The notes under the pieces are model-generated. The model worked only from the letters and a program-made list of their open reading frames with translations, did not search any database and had not been told where the DNA came from. From the NCBI GenBank assembly GCA_029219585.1, contig JAQXTR010000004.1:1-51636 (forward strand): a stretch of DNA of 51,636 nt. The letters run 5' to 3'. The DNA comes from Clostridiales bacterium (GTDB lineage Bacteria; Bacillota; Clostridia; UBA1381). The position numbers and the translations under genes are program-made. Below are positions 33,404 to 41,835 of the stretch, one piece after another (position 1 is the stretch's first letter; each line of letters opens with the position of its first letter).

Positions 33404-35272
33404 ATGAAAAATATGCTTGAAAAGCTGCAAAATTACGGAGATCTGAAAAAACTTAATATTGATGAACTTGAACAGCTGTGCAGTGATATACGGGAATTCC
33501 TTATAGAAAATGTCAGCAGAACCGGAGGACATCTTGCTTCAAACCTCGGCATTGTCGAGCTGACCGTGGCAATACACAGGGTTTTTAACCTTCCTGAGGA
33601 CAAGCTCATATTCGATGTCGGGCATCAGGCTTATGTTCATAAAATACTTACCGGGAGAAAGGATGATTTTTCCACACTCAGAACCTTCGGCGGTCTTTCC
33701 GGCTTTCCGAAGCGGAATGAAAGTGAATTTGACGCGTTTGATACAGGTCATTCTTCAACGTCTGTTTCCGCCGCTCTGGGAATGGCGCGGGCAAGAGATC
33801 TCTGCGGCAGGAAAAACAATATTATAACACTGTTCGGTGACGGTGCGCTTACAGGCGGAGAAATATATGAGGCGATAAATGATGCCGGTCATGCAAAAAC
33901 ACCGCTCATACTTATCCTTAACGACAATACCATGTCAATTTCCAAGAACGTCGGCGCGGTGTCAAAGCATCTTAGGAATATAAGAATAAACAGATACTAT
34001 TTCAAATCAAAAAAGCGTGTTGAAAAAATACTTGATCATATTCCGATTATCGGCAGATGGATAAAGCACTCAATCGAAAAAATGAAAGCAGGCATCCGCA
34101 GAAAGGTGCTGCCCACTACAATGTTTGACGATCTGGGCTTCCGCTATATAGGCCCGGTTGACGGACATGATCTGGAGTCGCTTATAACCTGTCTTGATTA
34201 TGCCGCGACAGAAAAAAAACCGGTATTTCTGCATGTAAGAACAGTCAAGGGCAAGGGCTATGCACCCGCCGAAAAAAATCCTGCCGCATACCACGGGGTC
34301 AGCGGCTTTGACCCGAAAACGGGCAGTCTTCCTTCCGGCGGCGACAGCTACAGCAGTCAGTTCGGAAAAAGCATTGTCCGTATTGCCGAATATAACGATA
34401 AGGTTGTTGCAATAACCTGCGCAATGCCGGACGGCACGGGACTGATCGACTTTTCAAAGCGATTTAAAAACCGTTTCTTTGATGTAGGAATTGCGGAGCA
34501 GCACGGTGTTACGTTTGCCGCAGGCATGGCAGCATCGGGCTTTATACCGGTAATACCGCTGTACTCGACCTTTTTGCAGCGCGCCTTTGACCAGGCACTC
34601 CACGATGTATGTCTGCAAAATCTCCACGTGGTCTTCCCTGTTGACAGGGCGGGACTTGTAGGCGCTGACGGCGAAACGCATCAGGGTGTGTATGACCTTT
34701 CATACCTTTGCTGTATGCCCAATATGACGGTTCTTTCTCCGTCATCCTTTGCGCAGCTCAACTCAATGCTCGATTATGCGATAAATTCACATGACGGGCC
34801 TATTGCAATAAGGTATCCGCGGGGAAACACGCAGACGACATATCCCTTTGAATATTTCAAGCCGGGTGCCTCGATAACCCGTAAGCAGGGACGCGATGTT
34901 TCAATCATTACCACGGGACGAATGGTGTATACCGCGCAAAAGGCCGCAGAGCTGCTCAGCGAAAGCAATATTGACGCTGAGGTTGTTGAGCTTCCGACGG
35001 TATATCCGCTGTGCAAGTCGGCAATACTTGCCACGGCAATGAAAACAGGTTATGCGGTAAGTATAGAGGACAATATACTGTCCGGCGGCATGGGTGAGCA
35101 TATTGCGCAGACTCTGCTCAGTGCAAATGTACAGTGCCGCTTCAAGGCGTTTGCTTTCCCGAATGAGCCTATTGTGCACGGAACGGTAGACGAGCTGGAT
35201 AAAAAATACGGTATGGATGCGCAGTCAATTGCCGCTTTCATAATAAAAGGATTAAAATCATGGCAAAAGTAA
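33404..35272 (+). CDS. dxs: 1-deoxy-D-xylulose-5-phosphate synthase
   Basis: 622 residues. A TPP enzyme that joins pyruvate and glyceraldehyde 3-phosphate in the first MEP-pathway step. Family blocks are GGHLASNLGIVELTVAIH, FDVGHQAYVHKILTGR, DTGHSSTSVSAALGMA, the TPP motif GDGALTGGEIYEAINDAG...NDN, VDGHDLESL, FDVGIAEQHGVTFAAGMA and VDRAGLVGADGETHQG. The start is uncertain: ATG at 33404 or 33413 both fit the family N-terminus (MLEKLQN), and a TTG at 33380 is less likely; the GGGAAAGAG site is somewhat distant. It begins an operon with tlyA, ispE and three envelope genes. tlyA starts inside it. Confidence 0.96.
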   Translation: MKNMLEKLQNYGDLKKLNIDELEQLCSDIREFLIENVSRTGGHLASNLGIVELTVAIHRVFNLPEDKLIFDVGHQAYVHKILTGRKDDFSTLRTFGGLSGFPKRNESEFDAFDTGHSSTSVSAALGMARARDLCGRKNNIITLFGDGALTGGEIYEAINDAGHAKTPLILILNDNTMSISKNVGAVSKHLRNIRINRYYFKSKKRVEKILDHIPIIGRWIKHSIEKMKAGIRRKVLPTTMFDDLGFRYIGPVDGHDLESLITCLDYAATEKKPVFLHVRTVKGKGYAPAEKNPAAYHGVSGFDPKTGSLPSGGDSYSSQFGKSIVRIAEYNDKVVAITCAMPDGTGLIDFSKRFKNRFFDVGIAEQHGVTFAAGMAASGFIPVIPLYSTFLQRAFDQALHDVCLQNLHVVFPVDRAGLVGADGETHQGVYDLSYLCCMPNMTVLSPSSFAQLNSMLDYAINSHDGPIAIRYPRGNTQTTYPFEYFKPGASITRKQGRDVSIITTGRMVYTAQKAAELLSESNIDAEVVELPTVYPLCKSAILATAMKTGYAVSIEDNILSGGMGEHIAQTLLSANVQCRFKAFAFPNEPIVHGTVDELDKKYGMDAQSIAAFIIKGLKSWQK

Positions 35273-36069
35273 GATTGGATGTATATATTACGGACAAGGG
35301 TATGACGACAAGCCGCGAAAGAGCCAAGGCTCTTATAATGGCGGGACAGGTTTACGTCAAAAATCAGAAATGCGACAAGGCGGGAATGATGATTGACGAA
35401 AACGAAACCGAGATTGAAATCCGCGGAGAGCAGCTGAAATATGTCAGCCGCGGCGGACTTAAGCTTGAAAAGGCTATGCAGGAATTTCCTATAACCCTTG
35501 AGGGAAAAACGGCTATGGATATAGGCGCCTCGACGGGAGGATTTACCGATTGTATGCTGCAGAACGGGGCGAAAAAGGTTTTCGCTGTTGATGTGGGCTA
35601 CGGTCAGTTCGCATGGAAGCTGCGTCAGGACGAAAGAGTAGTTAATATGGAGCGTACTAACATCCGTTACGTAACGCCTGAGGACATCGGAGAGCCGATA
35701 GACTTTGCTTCTATTGACGTTTCCTTCATTTCTCTGAAGCTTGTGCTACCTGTTGCTTACACGCTGCTCTGCGAGTCAGGCGAGATTGCGGCGCTTATCA
35801 AGCCGCAGTTTGAGGCAGGCAGAGGTCAGGTAGGAAAAAAAGGCGTTGTGCGCGATAAAAAGGTTCACTTTGATGTTATACGGACGGTGCTTGATTTTGC
35901 CCGCAGCATAGGCTTTGACATTGCCGGGCTCTCCTTCTCCCCTGTCAAGGGACCTGAAGGAAATATCGAATATCTTGCATATATGAAAAAATCAGACGAA
36001 AGACACGAGATTACAGATGATATGATACTTGCGGTCGTAGCCGCGTCGCACGAACAGCTTGATAAATAA
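35260..36069 (+). CDS. TlyA family rRNA 2'-O-methyltransferase
   Basis: 269 residues. An N-terminal S4 RNA-binding domain (VRLDVYITDKGMTTSRERAKALIMAGQVYV) is joined to an FtsJ-like methyltransferase with SAM motif AMDIGASTGGFTDCMLQNGA and catalytic region SIDVSFISLKLVLP. Mycobacterial TlyA methylates 16S and 23S rRNA and was once called hemolysin; in Clostridia it is a dxs neighbour, as here. It overlaps dxs by 13 bases with AAAGGA as its SD. Lys-Asp-Lys-Glu tetrad members appear present. Confidence 0.94.
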   Translation: MAKVRLDVYITDKGMTTSRERAKALIMAGQVYVKNQKCDKAGMMIDENETEIEIRGEQLKYVSRGGLKLEKAMQEFPITLEGKTAMDIGASTGGFTDCMLQNGAKKVFAVDVGYGQFAWKLRQDERVVNMERTNIRYVTPEDIGEPIDFASIDVSFISLKLVLPVAYTLLCESGEIAALIKPQFEAGRGQVGKKGVVRDKKVHFDVIRTVLDFARSIGFDIAGLSFSPVKGPEGNIEYLAYMKKSDERHEITDDMILAVVAASHEQLDK

Positions 36070-36091
36070 TTTACAAAGGAGAATTGCGGGT

Positions 36092-36970
36092 ATGCTGGCA
36101 GATGAAATTATTATAACCGGAGGACGAGCCATTGCGCGCTCTTATGCAAAAATAAATCTTACGCTTGATGTACTTCGCAGGCGTCCGGACGGGTATCATG
36201 ACGTTGAAATGATCATGCAGACCGTATCCTTGTTCGATCTGCTTATAATCGACAAGACATATAATGATATAAGCATTTCAACAAATCTGAAATTTCTTCC
36301 CAATAACGAAAAAAACATCGCATATATGGCGGCAAAAGAGTTTTTTGAATATACCGGCATCAGCCGCGGCTGCAAAATCATGATACACAAGAACATCCCT
36401 GTAGCCGCAGGACTTGCAGGCGGAAGCGGAAATGCCGCGGCGGTGCTGTGCGCACTTAATATGCTCTACAACGCTCATCTTGATACGGACACGCTTTGTA
36501 TGCTTGGACTTAAGCTCGGTGCGGATGTTCCGTACTGCATACTGGGCGGTACGGCGCTTGCGGAGGGCATAGGAGAAAAGCTCACCCCTCTCCCGCCTCT
36601 TGAGCCGTGTACAATTCTTATGGTGAAGCCTGCGATAAATGTTTCAACCGGAAGTATTTATGAGGCTATAGATTCAGCAGAAATCGCCGGACGCCCCGAT
36701 ACGGAAGGCATGATTCATGCTATACGGCAAGGAGATATAGCCGCGGTTGCTTCGGGACTTTCAAATGTTATGGGTACAGTAACGGAAGGAATGCACCCCA
36801 TAATCCGCGGAATACGAAAAAAAATGATGATGAACGGCGCAATGGGCGCGGTTATGAGCGGTTCGGGACCTACCGTCTTTGGTATCTTCCCCGATTTCAA
36901 AACCGCCAAGGCCGCTCATGACAGCTTTGCATATCAGTTTAAAGAAGTATTTATTGTGACAACAAAATAA
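36092..36970 (+). CDS. ispE: 4-diphosphocytidyl-2-C-methyl-D-erythritol kinase
   Basis: 292 residues. A GHMP kinase of the MEP pathway. Seen are ARSYAKINLTLDVLRRRPDGYHDVEMIMQ, the glycine-rich ATP loop PVAAGLAGGSGNAAAVL and MSGSGPTVFGIFPD. The start at 36092 is set by AAAGGAG ten bases upstream; reading from a TTG at 36059 would overlap tlyA and give an atypical N-terminus. It lies with dxs in one operon, together covering steps one and four of the pathway; ispH at the left edge is the last. Confidence 0.95.
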   Translation: MLADEIIITGGRAIARSYAKINLTLDVLRRRPDGYHDVEMIMQTVSLFDLLIIDKTYNDISISTNLKFLPNNEKNIAYMAAKEFFEYTGISRGCKIMIHKNIPVAAGLAGGSGNAAAVLCALNMLYNAHLDTDTLCMLGLKLGADVPYCILGGTALAEGIGEKLTPLPPLEPCTILMVKPAINVSTGSIYEAIDSAEIAGRPDTEGMIHAIRQGDIAAVASGLSNVMGTVTEGMHPIIRGIRKKMMMNGAMGAVMSGSGPTVFGIFPDFKTAKAAHDSFAYQFKEVFIVTTK

Positions 36971-36988
36971 ATATACGGGAGGCACAAT

Positions 36989-37798
36989 ATGGCCAAAAAG
37001 AAAACGAAAATAACCGAAGAATCCGATATTATTGAACTGAGCGATACAGATGCGGAATCGTCTGTTAAATCTCACGGAGGTCTTTTTAACATAAAGAAAA
37101 AAACAAACACGGCTTCCGGCAGCGATGAGCCTATCGGTATTATAGGCAATAAAACCGGAGATGAGCAGATACACGAGGATGCTTTCGGCATGACACTGCG
37201 CGGAAGAAATATTATCGCCTATATAACCACGGCATTTATTGTGACTGCCATTCTGGCAGGCTCATTCACACTTGCTGTATACCTTCCCACAGACAATGAC
37301 ATCATCGACAGCCGTGCAGAGCATCTGCTCAGCAATGATGAAGAATATGCATCACTGCTTAAAGAGCGATCCGGGCTTAAGGATGCGATAAGCACGCTTC
37401 AGTCCCAAAGCGAGGAAAAAGAAACTCAGATTGACAATCTCAATGATTACGATAATACAATGGCCGGGCTGGACATGAAAATAAAGGAAAGCCGCGAGGA
37501 GCTTGCCGCCCTGAAAAATCAAGCCGGTGAAAAACAGGCTCAGCTTGACGGACTTAATGCTCAGATAGCCGGCAAAAACAGCAAGCAGATAACTCTTACC
37601 CCCGGTGTTTATACCGTAGGCACACACCTTCGCGTCGGTAAATATTCGGTAACTGGAAGCGGAAAATTCCAGGTAGCGACATCTGAGGGGCTGTCAAAGG
37701 TCAATGATGTTCTCGGAGACTCACCGTATACGATAACGCTTGAACAGGGTGACAAGGTTAATATAGAGTCATCCACAAAATTCACACCTGTTGATTAA
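36989..37798 (+). CDS. unrecognised membrane-anchored coiled-coil protein (paralogue A)
   Basis: 269 residues. A charged N-terminal cytoplasmic region (1-72, rich in Lys, Ser, Asp) precedes one membrane helix (about 75-98, NIIAYITTAFIVTAILAG...). A coiled coil follows (about 105-195), then a compact beta-like domain (198-268) beginning ITLTPGVYTVGTHLRVGKYSV and ending in LEQGDKVNIE. This last domain resembles the GxYxVGxDIPxGxY surface domains of Firmicutes, but I know no assigned function. The topology suggests the coil and beta domain are outside the cell. GGGAGG precedes the ATG and the gap to ispE is 18 bases, so it is co-transcribed. The next gene is a paralogue. Confidence 0.8.
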   Translation: MAKKKTKITEESDIIELSDTDAESSVKSHGGLFNIKKKTNTASGSDEPIGIIGNKTGDEQIHEDAFGMTLRGRNIIAYITTAFIVTAILAGSFTLAVYLPTDNDIIDSRAEHLLSNDEEYASLLKERSGLKDAISTLQSQSEEKETQIDNLNDYDNTMAGLDMKIKESREELAALKNQAGEKQAQLDGLNAQIAGKNSKQITLTPGVYTVGTHLRVGKYSVTGSGKFQVATSEGLSKVNDVLGDSPYTITLEQGDKVNIESSTKFTPVD

Positions 37799-37808
37799 GG
37801 AGGCATAT

Positions 37809-38432
37809 ATGAACCGAAAGAAATTTATACTCACCGTTGTTATGCCTGTCTGTATCAGTATCATAACAGGAGCAATGATAATCATATTCAGCAACAGCTT
37901 CATTATCCCGCCCAAGGCACGCGCGGTTGCAAACGCCCAAAAGTCCGGACTTAACGCCGAAATATCAGAGCTTCGCAGACAAACGGATAATCTTCAGAAT
38001 GATATTAAGGCTTTTGATGATGATATTTCAAACCGTGAGGAGCTTTTAAATGAAATACAGAGCAGACAGAGCATACTTGAGGATTATCAATCAGAGGTTG
38101 AGGAGGCTAAGGCTAAAATAGCTGAAATCGACAAACAGATTGAAGAAAAAAACAATATACTTAACACTATGTCCGACATCACAGAGGAAACAGAGGGAGA
38201 AGCCAAGGAGCTTGACGAGGGAGAGTATAAGTGTCCGTCAGATATTGATCCCGGAAGATACGTGATTGAAGGCAGTGCCAAAATATATCTGTACTCAATT
38301 GCCAATACACTTTCAAAAAAAGAGGACCTTTCAACCCTTGATACTCATTCATTCAAGCTGGAAATTACCTCCGGAGAATCATTAAAGATTGAAGGCGGTA
38401 AGGTATCCATTAAAGCATTGGAAACAAATTAA
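37809..38432 (+). CDS. unrecognised membrane-anchored coiled-coil protein (paralogue B)
   Basis: 207 residues with the same plan as paralogue A but a shorter N-terminus: membrane helix at about 7-28, coiled coil at about 40-125 and C-terminal domain at 140-205 (LDEGEYKCPSDIDPGRYVIEGSAK...). Aligned with A, the shared pattern is GxY, then GxYxIxGSxK, then LSxxxDxL, then Lxx-Gxx-xIE. The start at 37809 follows AAGGAGG; an ATG six codons earlier overlaps A's stop. Sequence identity to A is low outside the C-terminal domain, so the duplication is old. Function unknown. Confidence 0.8.
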   Translation: MNRKKFILTVVMPVCISIITGAMIIIFSNSFIIPPKARAVANAQKSGLNAEISELRRQTDNLQNDIKAFDDDISNREELLNEIQSRQSILEDYQSEVEEAKAKIAEIDKQIEEKNNILNTMSDITEETEGEAKELDEGEYKCPSDIDPGRYVIEGSAKIYLYSIANTLSKKEDLSTLDTHSFKLEITSGESLKIEGGKVSIKALETN

Positions 38433-38450
38433 ATACTCGGAGGAATTAAT

Positions 38451-39137
38451 ATGAACTTAAAACACATCAAGCTGTTAACAGTAGCAGCAATAATCAATAC
38501 CCTTCTGGGCATCTTCCTTATAATCTGCGGTCTGCTGGAGTTTACAGGTATTCTTTACACAAACGCTAACACAACGATTGAGTCTGTCGGTGTGCAGCTG
38601 TCATATCTTGTCTTTATAAGCGGTGCTCTCGTATTCACATCAGGACTTATAACCCTGTTTATGCGCAGAACAATGACAAGTATAAATCTGCTTATATTAC
38701 TCGGCGTTGTTGCTCTTGCATGGCCTATATTCGTATCCATATCGCTGTTCTTCTCACAGCTGATTATATGTATAAGACTGCTGCCGACTATGCTGTCGTC
38801 TCTTTTCTACATAATAGCAATACTTATTGTTAAGGTTACAAATGAGTCGCTGCAAAAGACACATAAATTCAATCCTACCGCTCATGTTGAAGCAATGGTT
38901 AAGAAAAAGAGCACCGTAAATGTTACGAAGGCGCTGAGCGGCGGCAGCGGCAAAGCAAAATCGAGCGTCGATCTGAAGTCTTTGGGAAATCTGGCACAGG
39001 CAACCGGAAAGCGCAGAAGCGGGCCTTCAATAGGAAAATTATTCTACAGCGGCTCAAGACGCAGTCACGGAGGCTTTGGTAAGATGTTTTATTCAGGCAG
39101 CAGAAAAAGAGGAAAATTCCGTATAAGAAAAAGATAA
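38451..39137 (+). CDS. unrecognised four-helix membrane protein with cationic repeat tail
   Basis: 228 residues. Four predicted membrane helices occupy about 8-125. The last ~90 residues are polar and strongly basic, with Gly/Ser-rich stretches (SGGSGKAKSS) and a tandem motif: GKLFYSGSRR and GKMFYSGSRK, 19 residues apart, ending KRGKFRIRKR. Such a tail could bind nucleic acid, acidic lipid or teichoic acid; this is inference. GGAGG precedes the ATG, 18 bases after paralogue B. It is the last gene of the dxs operon, before a terminator. No family was recognised. Confidence 0.75.
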   Translation: MNLKHIKLLTVAAIINTLLGIFLIICGLLEFTGILYTNANTTIESVGVQLSYLVFISGALVFTSGLITLFMRRTMTSINLLILLGVVALAWPIFVSISLFFSQLIICIRLLPTMLSSLFYIIAILIVKVTNESLQKTHKFNPTAHVEAMVKKKSTVNVTKALSGGSGKAKSSVDLKSLGNLAQATGKRRSGPSIGKLFYSGSRRSHGGFGKMFYSGSRKRGKFRIRKR

Positions 39138-39140
39138 ATC

Positions 39141-39182
39141 AAAAAACCGGCTTGGGACACCTCCTAAGCCGGTTACTTTTTT
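39141..39182. terminator. bidirectional terminator at the end of the dxs operon
   Basis: Stem AACCGGCTT/AAGCCGGTT (39145-39153 with 39166-39174), flanked by A and T runs, between convergent genes. Confidence 0.85.
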
Positions 39183-39480
39183 ATGCCCATACTGCTGCCA
39201 AAAACACAATTCCCACAGCTATTACCGCAATATGCACCCAGAACAATCTGAGTATCGCTGCGGGACTTTCATTCTCCCTTGCCTGCTTCATCAGCTTTAT
39301 AATAACAAGTGCGGCACCGCATATTATAAGCGGTGAAAAGCTGTATGCAAGAAATGCGCTGCCGTTTGAAGCTCCCATAATGAACTTAAGCATTATCATA
39401 AAATACCCGCAGCCGGAGAGCAGGGCAAATATAAGCTGTCCGGCGGTGGTATTAAGTACATTTAAAATCTTTTTATTCAA
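39181..39480 (-). CDS. small three-helix membrane protein at the end of the rib operon
   Basis: 99 residues with three predicted helices (about 15-35, 44-66, 79-98) and no recognised motif. The start is TTG at 39480, set by GGGGAG seven bases upstream. It follows ribH by 15 bases on the same strand, so it is probably under the FMN riboswitch, but it does not resemble the flavin transporters RibU or ImpX. It could be a membrane partner or simply a hitchhiker. Function unknown. Confidence 0.7.
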   Translation of the reverse strand: MNKKILNVLNTTAGQLIFALLSGCGYFMIMLKFIMGASNGSAFLAYSFSPLIICGAALVIIKLMKQARENESPAAILRLFWVHIAVIAVGIVFLAAVWA

Positions 39481-39495
39481 ACGTATGCTCCCCTA

Positions 39496-39969
39496 TCAGT
39501 CAAGTTTTGAAAGCTCTTTAAACGCATTTGCCATTTCAATTGCCGAAAGGGCACAGTCATAGCCTTTGTTTCCTGCCTTTGTTCCCGCACGCTCGATTGC
39601 CTGCTCTATTGTGTCTGTGGTAAGCACGCCGAAAAGCACCGGGATGCCCGAATTGAGCGACACCTGTGCGATGCCCTTTGCCGTTTCATTGCATACCATC
39701 TCATAGTGCGACGTAGCTCCGCGAATGACCGCGCCTACACAGATAACCGCGTCAAATGACATATTCATTACCATTTTCTTTGCCATGAGCGGAAGCTCAA
39801 ACGCTCCCGGCACCCACGCAAGAGTAATGTCCTCATCCTTCACGCCGTGACGCACAAGACAGTCTCTTGCACCCGAAATAAGCTTTGAGGTAATAAACTC
39901 ATTGAATCTCGATGCAACAATTCCTATCCTGAGTCCCTCGCCCGTTAATTTTCCTTCATAAACATTCAT
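39496..39969 (-). CDS. ribH: 6,7-dimethyl-8-ribityllumazine synthase
   Basis: 157 residues. Joins 5-amino-6-ribitylaminouracil and dihydroxybutanone phosphate. Diagnostic blocks are [55 protein letters not shown] and [22 protein letters not shown]. The catalytic His is in RGATSHYE. It is the fourth biosynthetic gene of the rib operon. GGAGGA precedes the ATG. Typical length. Confidence 0.97.
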   Translation of the reverse strand: MNVYEGKLTGEGLRIGIVASRFNEFITSKLISGARDCLVRHGVKDEDITLAWVPGAFELPLMAKKMVMNMSFDAVICVGAVIRGATSHYEMVCNETAKGIAQVSLNSGIPVLFGVLTTDTIEQAIERAGTKAGNKGYDCALSAIEMANAFKELSKLD

Positions 39970-39991
39970 TTTTTTGTTTCCTCCTCTATTT

Positions 39992-41188
39992 TTAATAATG
40001 AAACAGATGTCCCATTTTGTTCATCTTTGTTCTGAGATAAAATTCGTTTTCCTTTTTCGCCGGAATCTGTATCGGAATGCGTTCGACTATCTCAATGCCG
40101 TACTCCGACAGATCGGATATTTTTTCGGGGTTGTTAGTCATAATCTTCAGCTTTGATGCGCCCAGATCACGGAGAATCTGCGCTCCCTCGCTGTAATCAC
40201 GCAAATCCGGCGCAAATCCCAGCTCTACGTTCGCCTCAACCGTATCATATCCGTTCTCCTGCAGGGTATACGCTTTTATCTTATTAAGCAGACCTATACC
40301 TCTGCCCTCCTGACGCAGATATACTATAATACCTCTGCCTTCTTCGTTTATCTTCCTCATTGCCTCTGCAAGCTGTTCGCCGCAGTCGCAGCGGCACGAG
40401 CCAAACACGTCACCCGTAAGGCATTCGGAATGCACACGGCACAGTACCGGTTCACCGTCTGCCACGTTACCCTTTACCAGAGCAATATGCTGTTTTCCGT
40501 TAATTACATTACTGTAGCCGAATATATCAAAGTCTCCGTACTTTGTCGGCAGCTTTGCCTGCGCCACACGCTCCATAATCTTATCGCGCTGTCTGCGGTA
40601 TGCCTGAAGATCCTGAATGCAGATAAAAGTAAGGCCATATTTCTTCGCAAATTCCTCAAGCCCGTCCCGGCGCATCATCGTTCCGTCCTCTGCCATAATC
40701 TCGCAGCACAGTCCCACCTGTTCAAGTCCCGCAAGCCGGCACAAATCAACCGTTGCCTCCGTGTGTCCGTTCCGTTCAAGGACTCCGCCCGGCTTTGCCT
40801 CAAGCGGGAACATATGTCCCGGCCGTCTGAAATCGGACGGCTTCACATTGGGCGCAACGCACATTCTGGCAGTAAGTCCGCGTTCCTGCGCGCTTATGCC
40901 CGTTGTGGTGTCGATATGGTCTATCGATTCGGTGAATGCGGTTTCATGGTTGTCGGTATTATTGGCTACCATTGGTCTTAATCCAAGCTTGTGAATGTAT
41001 GCGCTGCTCATAGGCATACATATAAGTCCCTTTGCCTCACTTGCCATAAAATTCACATTTTCCGTTGTCGCAAACTGCGCGGCGCATATGAGATCGCCCT
41101 CGTTTTCGCGGCTTTCGTCATCCGTACACAGAATAACTCTTCCGTTTCTCAGATCCTCCAGCGCCTTTTCAATTGTATCAAATTTCAC
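39992..41188 (-). CDS. ribBA: bifunctional 3,4-dihydroxy-2-butanone-4-phosphate synthase / GTP cyclohydrolase II
   Basis: 398 residues. The N-terminal DHBP synthase (1-200) shows [18 protein letters not shown] and RPGHMFPL; the C-terminal GTP cyclohydrolase II (205-398) has the zinc cysteines in [21 protein letters not shown] and the catalytic [13 protein letters not shown]. Both halves look active. It supplies both precursors of riboflavin. It lies between ribE and ribH. Confidence 0.97.
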   Translation of the reverse strand: MKFDTIEKALEDLRNGRVILCTDDESRENEGDLICAAQFATTENVNFMASEAKGLICMPMSSAYIHKLGLRPMVANNTDNHETAFTESIDHIDTTTGISAQERGLTARMCVAPNVKPSDFRRPGHMFPLEAKPGGVLERNGHTEATVDLCRLAGLEQVGLCCEIMAEDGTMMRRDGLEEFAKKYGLTFICIQDLQAYRRQRDKIMERVAQAKLPTKYGDFDIFGYSNVINGKQHIALVKGNVADGEPVLCRVHSECLTGDVFGSCRCDCGEQLAEAMRKINEEGRGIIVYLRQEGRGIGLLNKIKAYTLQENGYDTVEANVELGFAPDLRDYSEGAQILRDLGASKLKIMTNNPEKISDLSEYGIEIVERIPIQIPAKKENEFYLRTKMNKMGHLFHY

Positions 41189-41202
41189 TTTGCTTCATCT
41201 CC

Positions 41203-41835
41203 TTAAAATCCGTACTTACTCAAAAAATCCTCGGTTATTCCTTCGCTTTCACGCTTTGTCATCTTTTCAACATACTTTCCTATTATATCACACTCTATAT
41301 TGATTTTATCGCCCGTCCGTCGCTCCGACAGCGTGGTCTCCGCAGCGGTATGCGGTATTATCGAAACAGAAAACTCCTCCGGCGCGGTATCGGCAACAGT
41401 AAGACTTATGCCGTCAAGAGTCACAGAGCCTTTTTCAACGATATATTTTGTAATGGCATTGGGCACTCCCACTCTTATCCATACGGCATTGTCCTCCCGT
41501 ACCATGGTCAGAATCGTTCCCGTTCCGTCTATATGCCCCGAAACTATATGACCTCCGAAGCGTCCGTTAAGCTGCATTGCGCGCTCAAGATTTACCCGGC
41601 TTCCCTTGACAAGCCCGCCCAGATTTGTCCGCCGCATCGTTTCCGGCATAACATCCGCCGTAAAATACGGCTTTTTAAATTCCGTTACGGTAAGACACAC
41701 ACCGTTTACCGCGATACTGTCACCCGGCTTTATATCGTCAAAAATCTTGTCTGCCATTACCGTAATCGAGCATGATTTCGTTCCTTTAAGAACTTTTTCT
41801 ATAATGCCCTTTTCCTCAACTATTCCGGTAAACAT
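41203..41835 (-). CDS. ribE: riboflavin synthase alpha subunit
   Basis: 210 residues. Two lumazine-binding repeats: one begins MFTGIVEEKGIIEKV with SIAVNGVCLTV, and the second has IVSGHIDGTGTIL and GSVTLDGISLTV. It dismutates dimethyl-ribityllumazine to riboflavin. It starts directly after the ribD stop, with no gap, so translation is likely coupled. Sometimes named ribC in E. coli. Confidence 0.97.
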   Translation of the reverse strand: MFTGIVEEKGIIEKVLKGTKSCSITVMADKIFDDIKPGDSIAVNGVCLTVTEFKKPYFTADVMPETMRRTNLGGLVKGSRVNLERAMQLNGRFGGHIVSGHIDGTGTILTMVREDNAVWIRVGVPNAITKYIVEKGSVTLDGISLTVADTAPEEFSVSIIPHTAAETTLSERRTGDKINIECDIIGKYVEKMTKRESEGITEDFLSKYGF

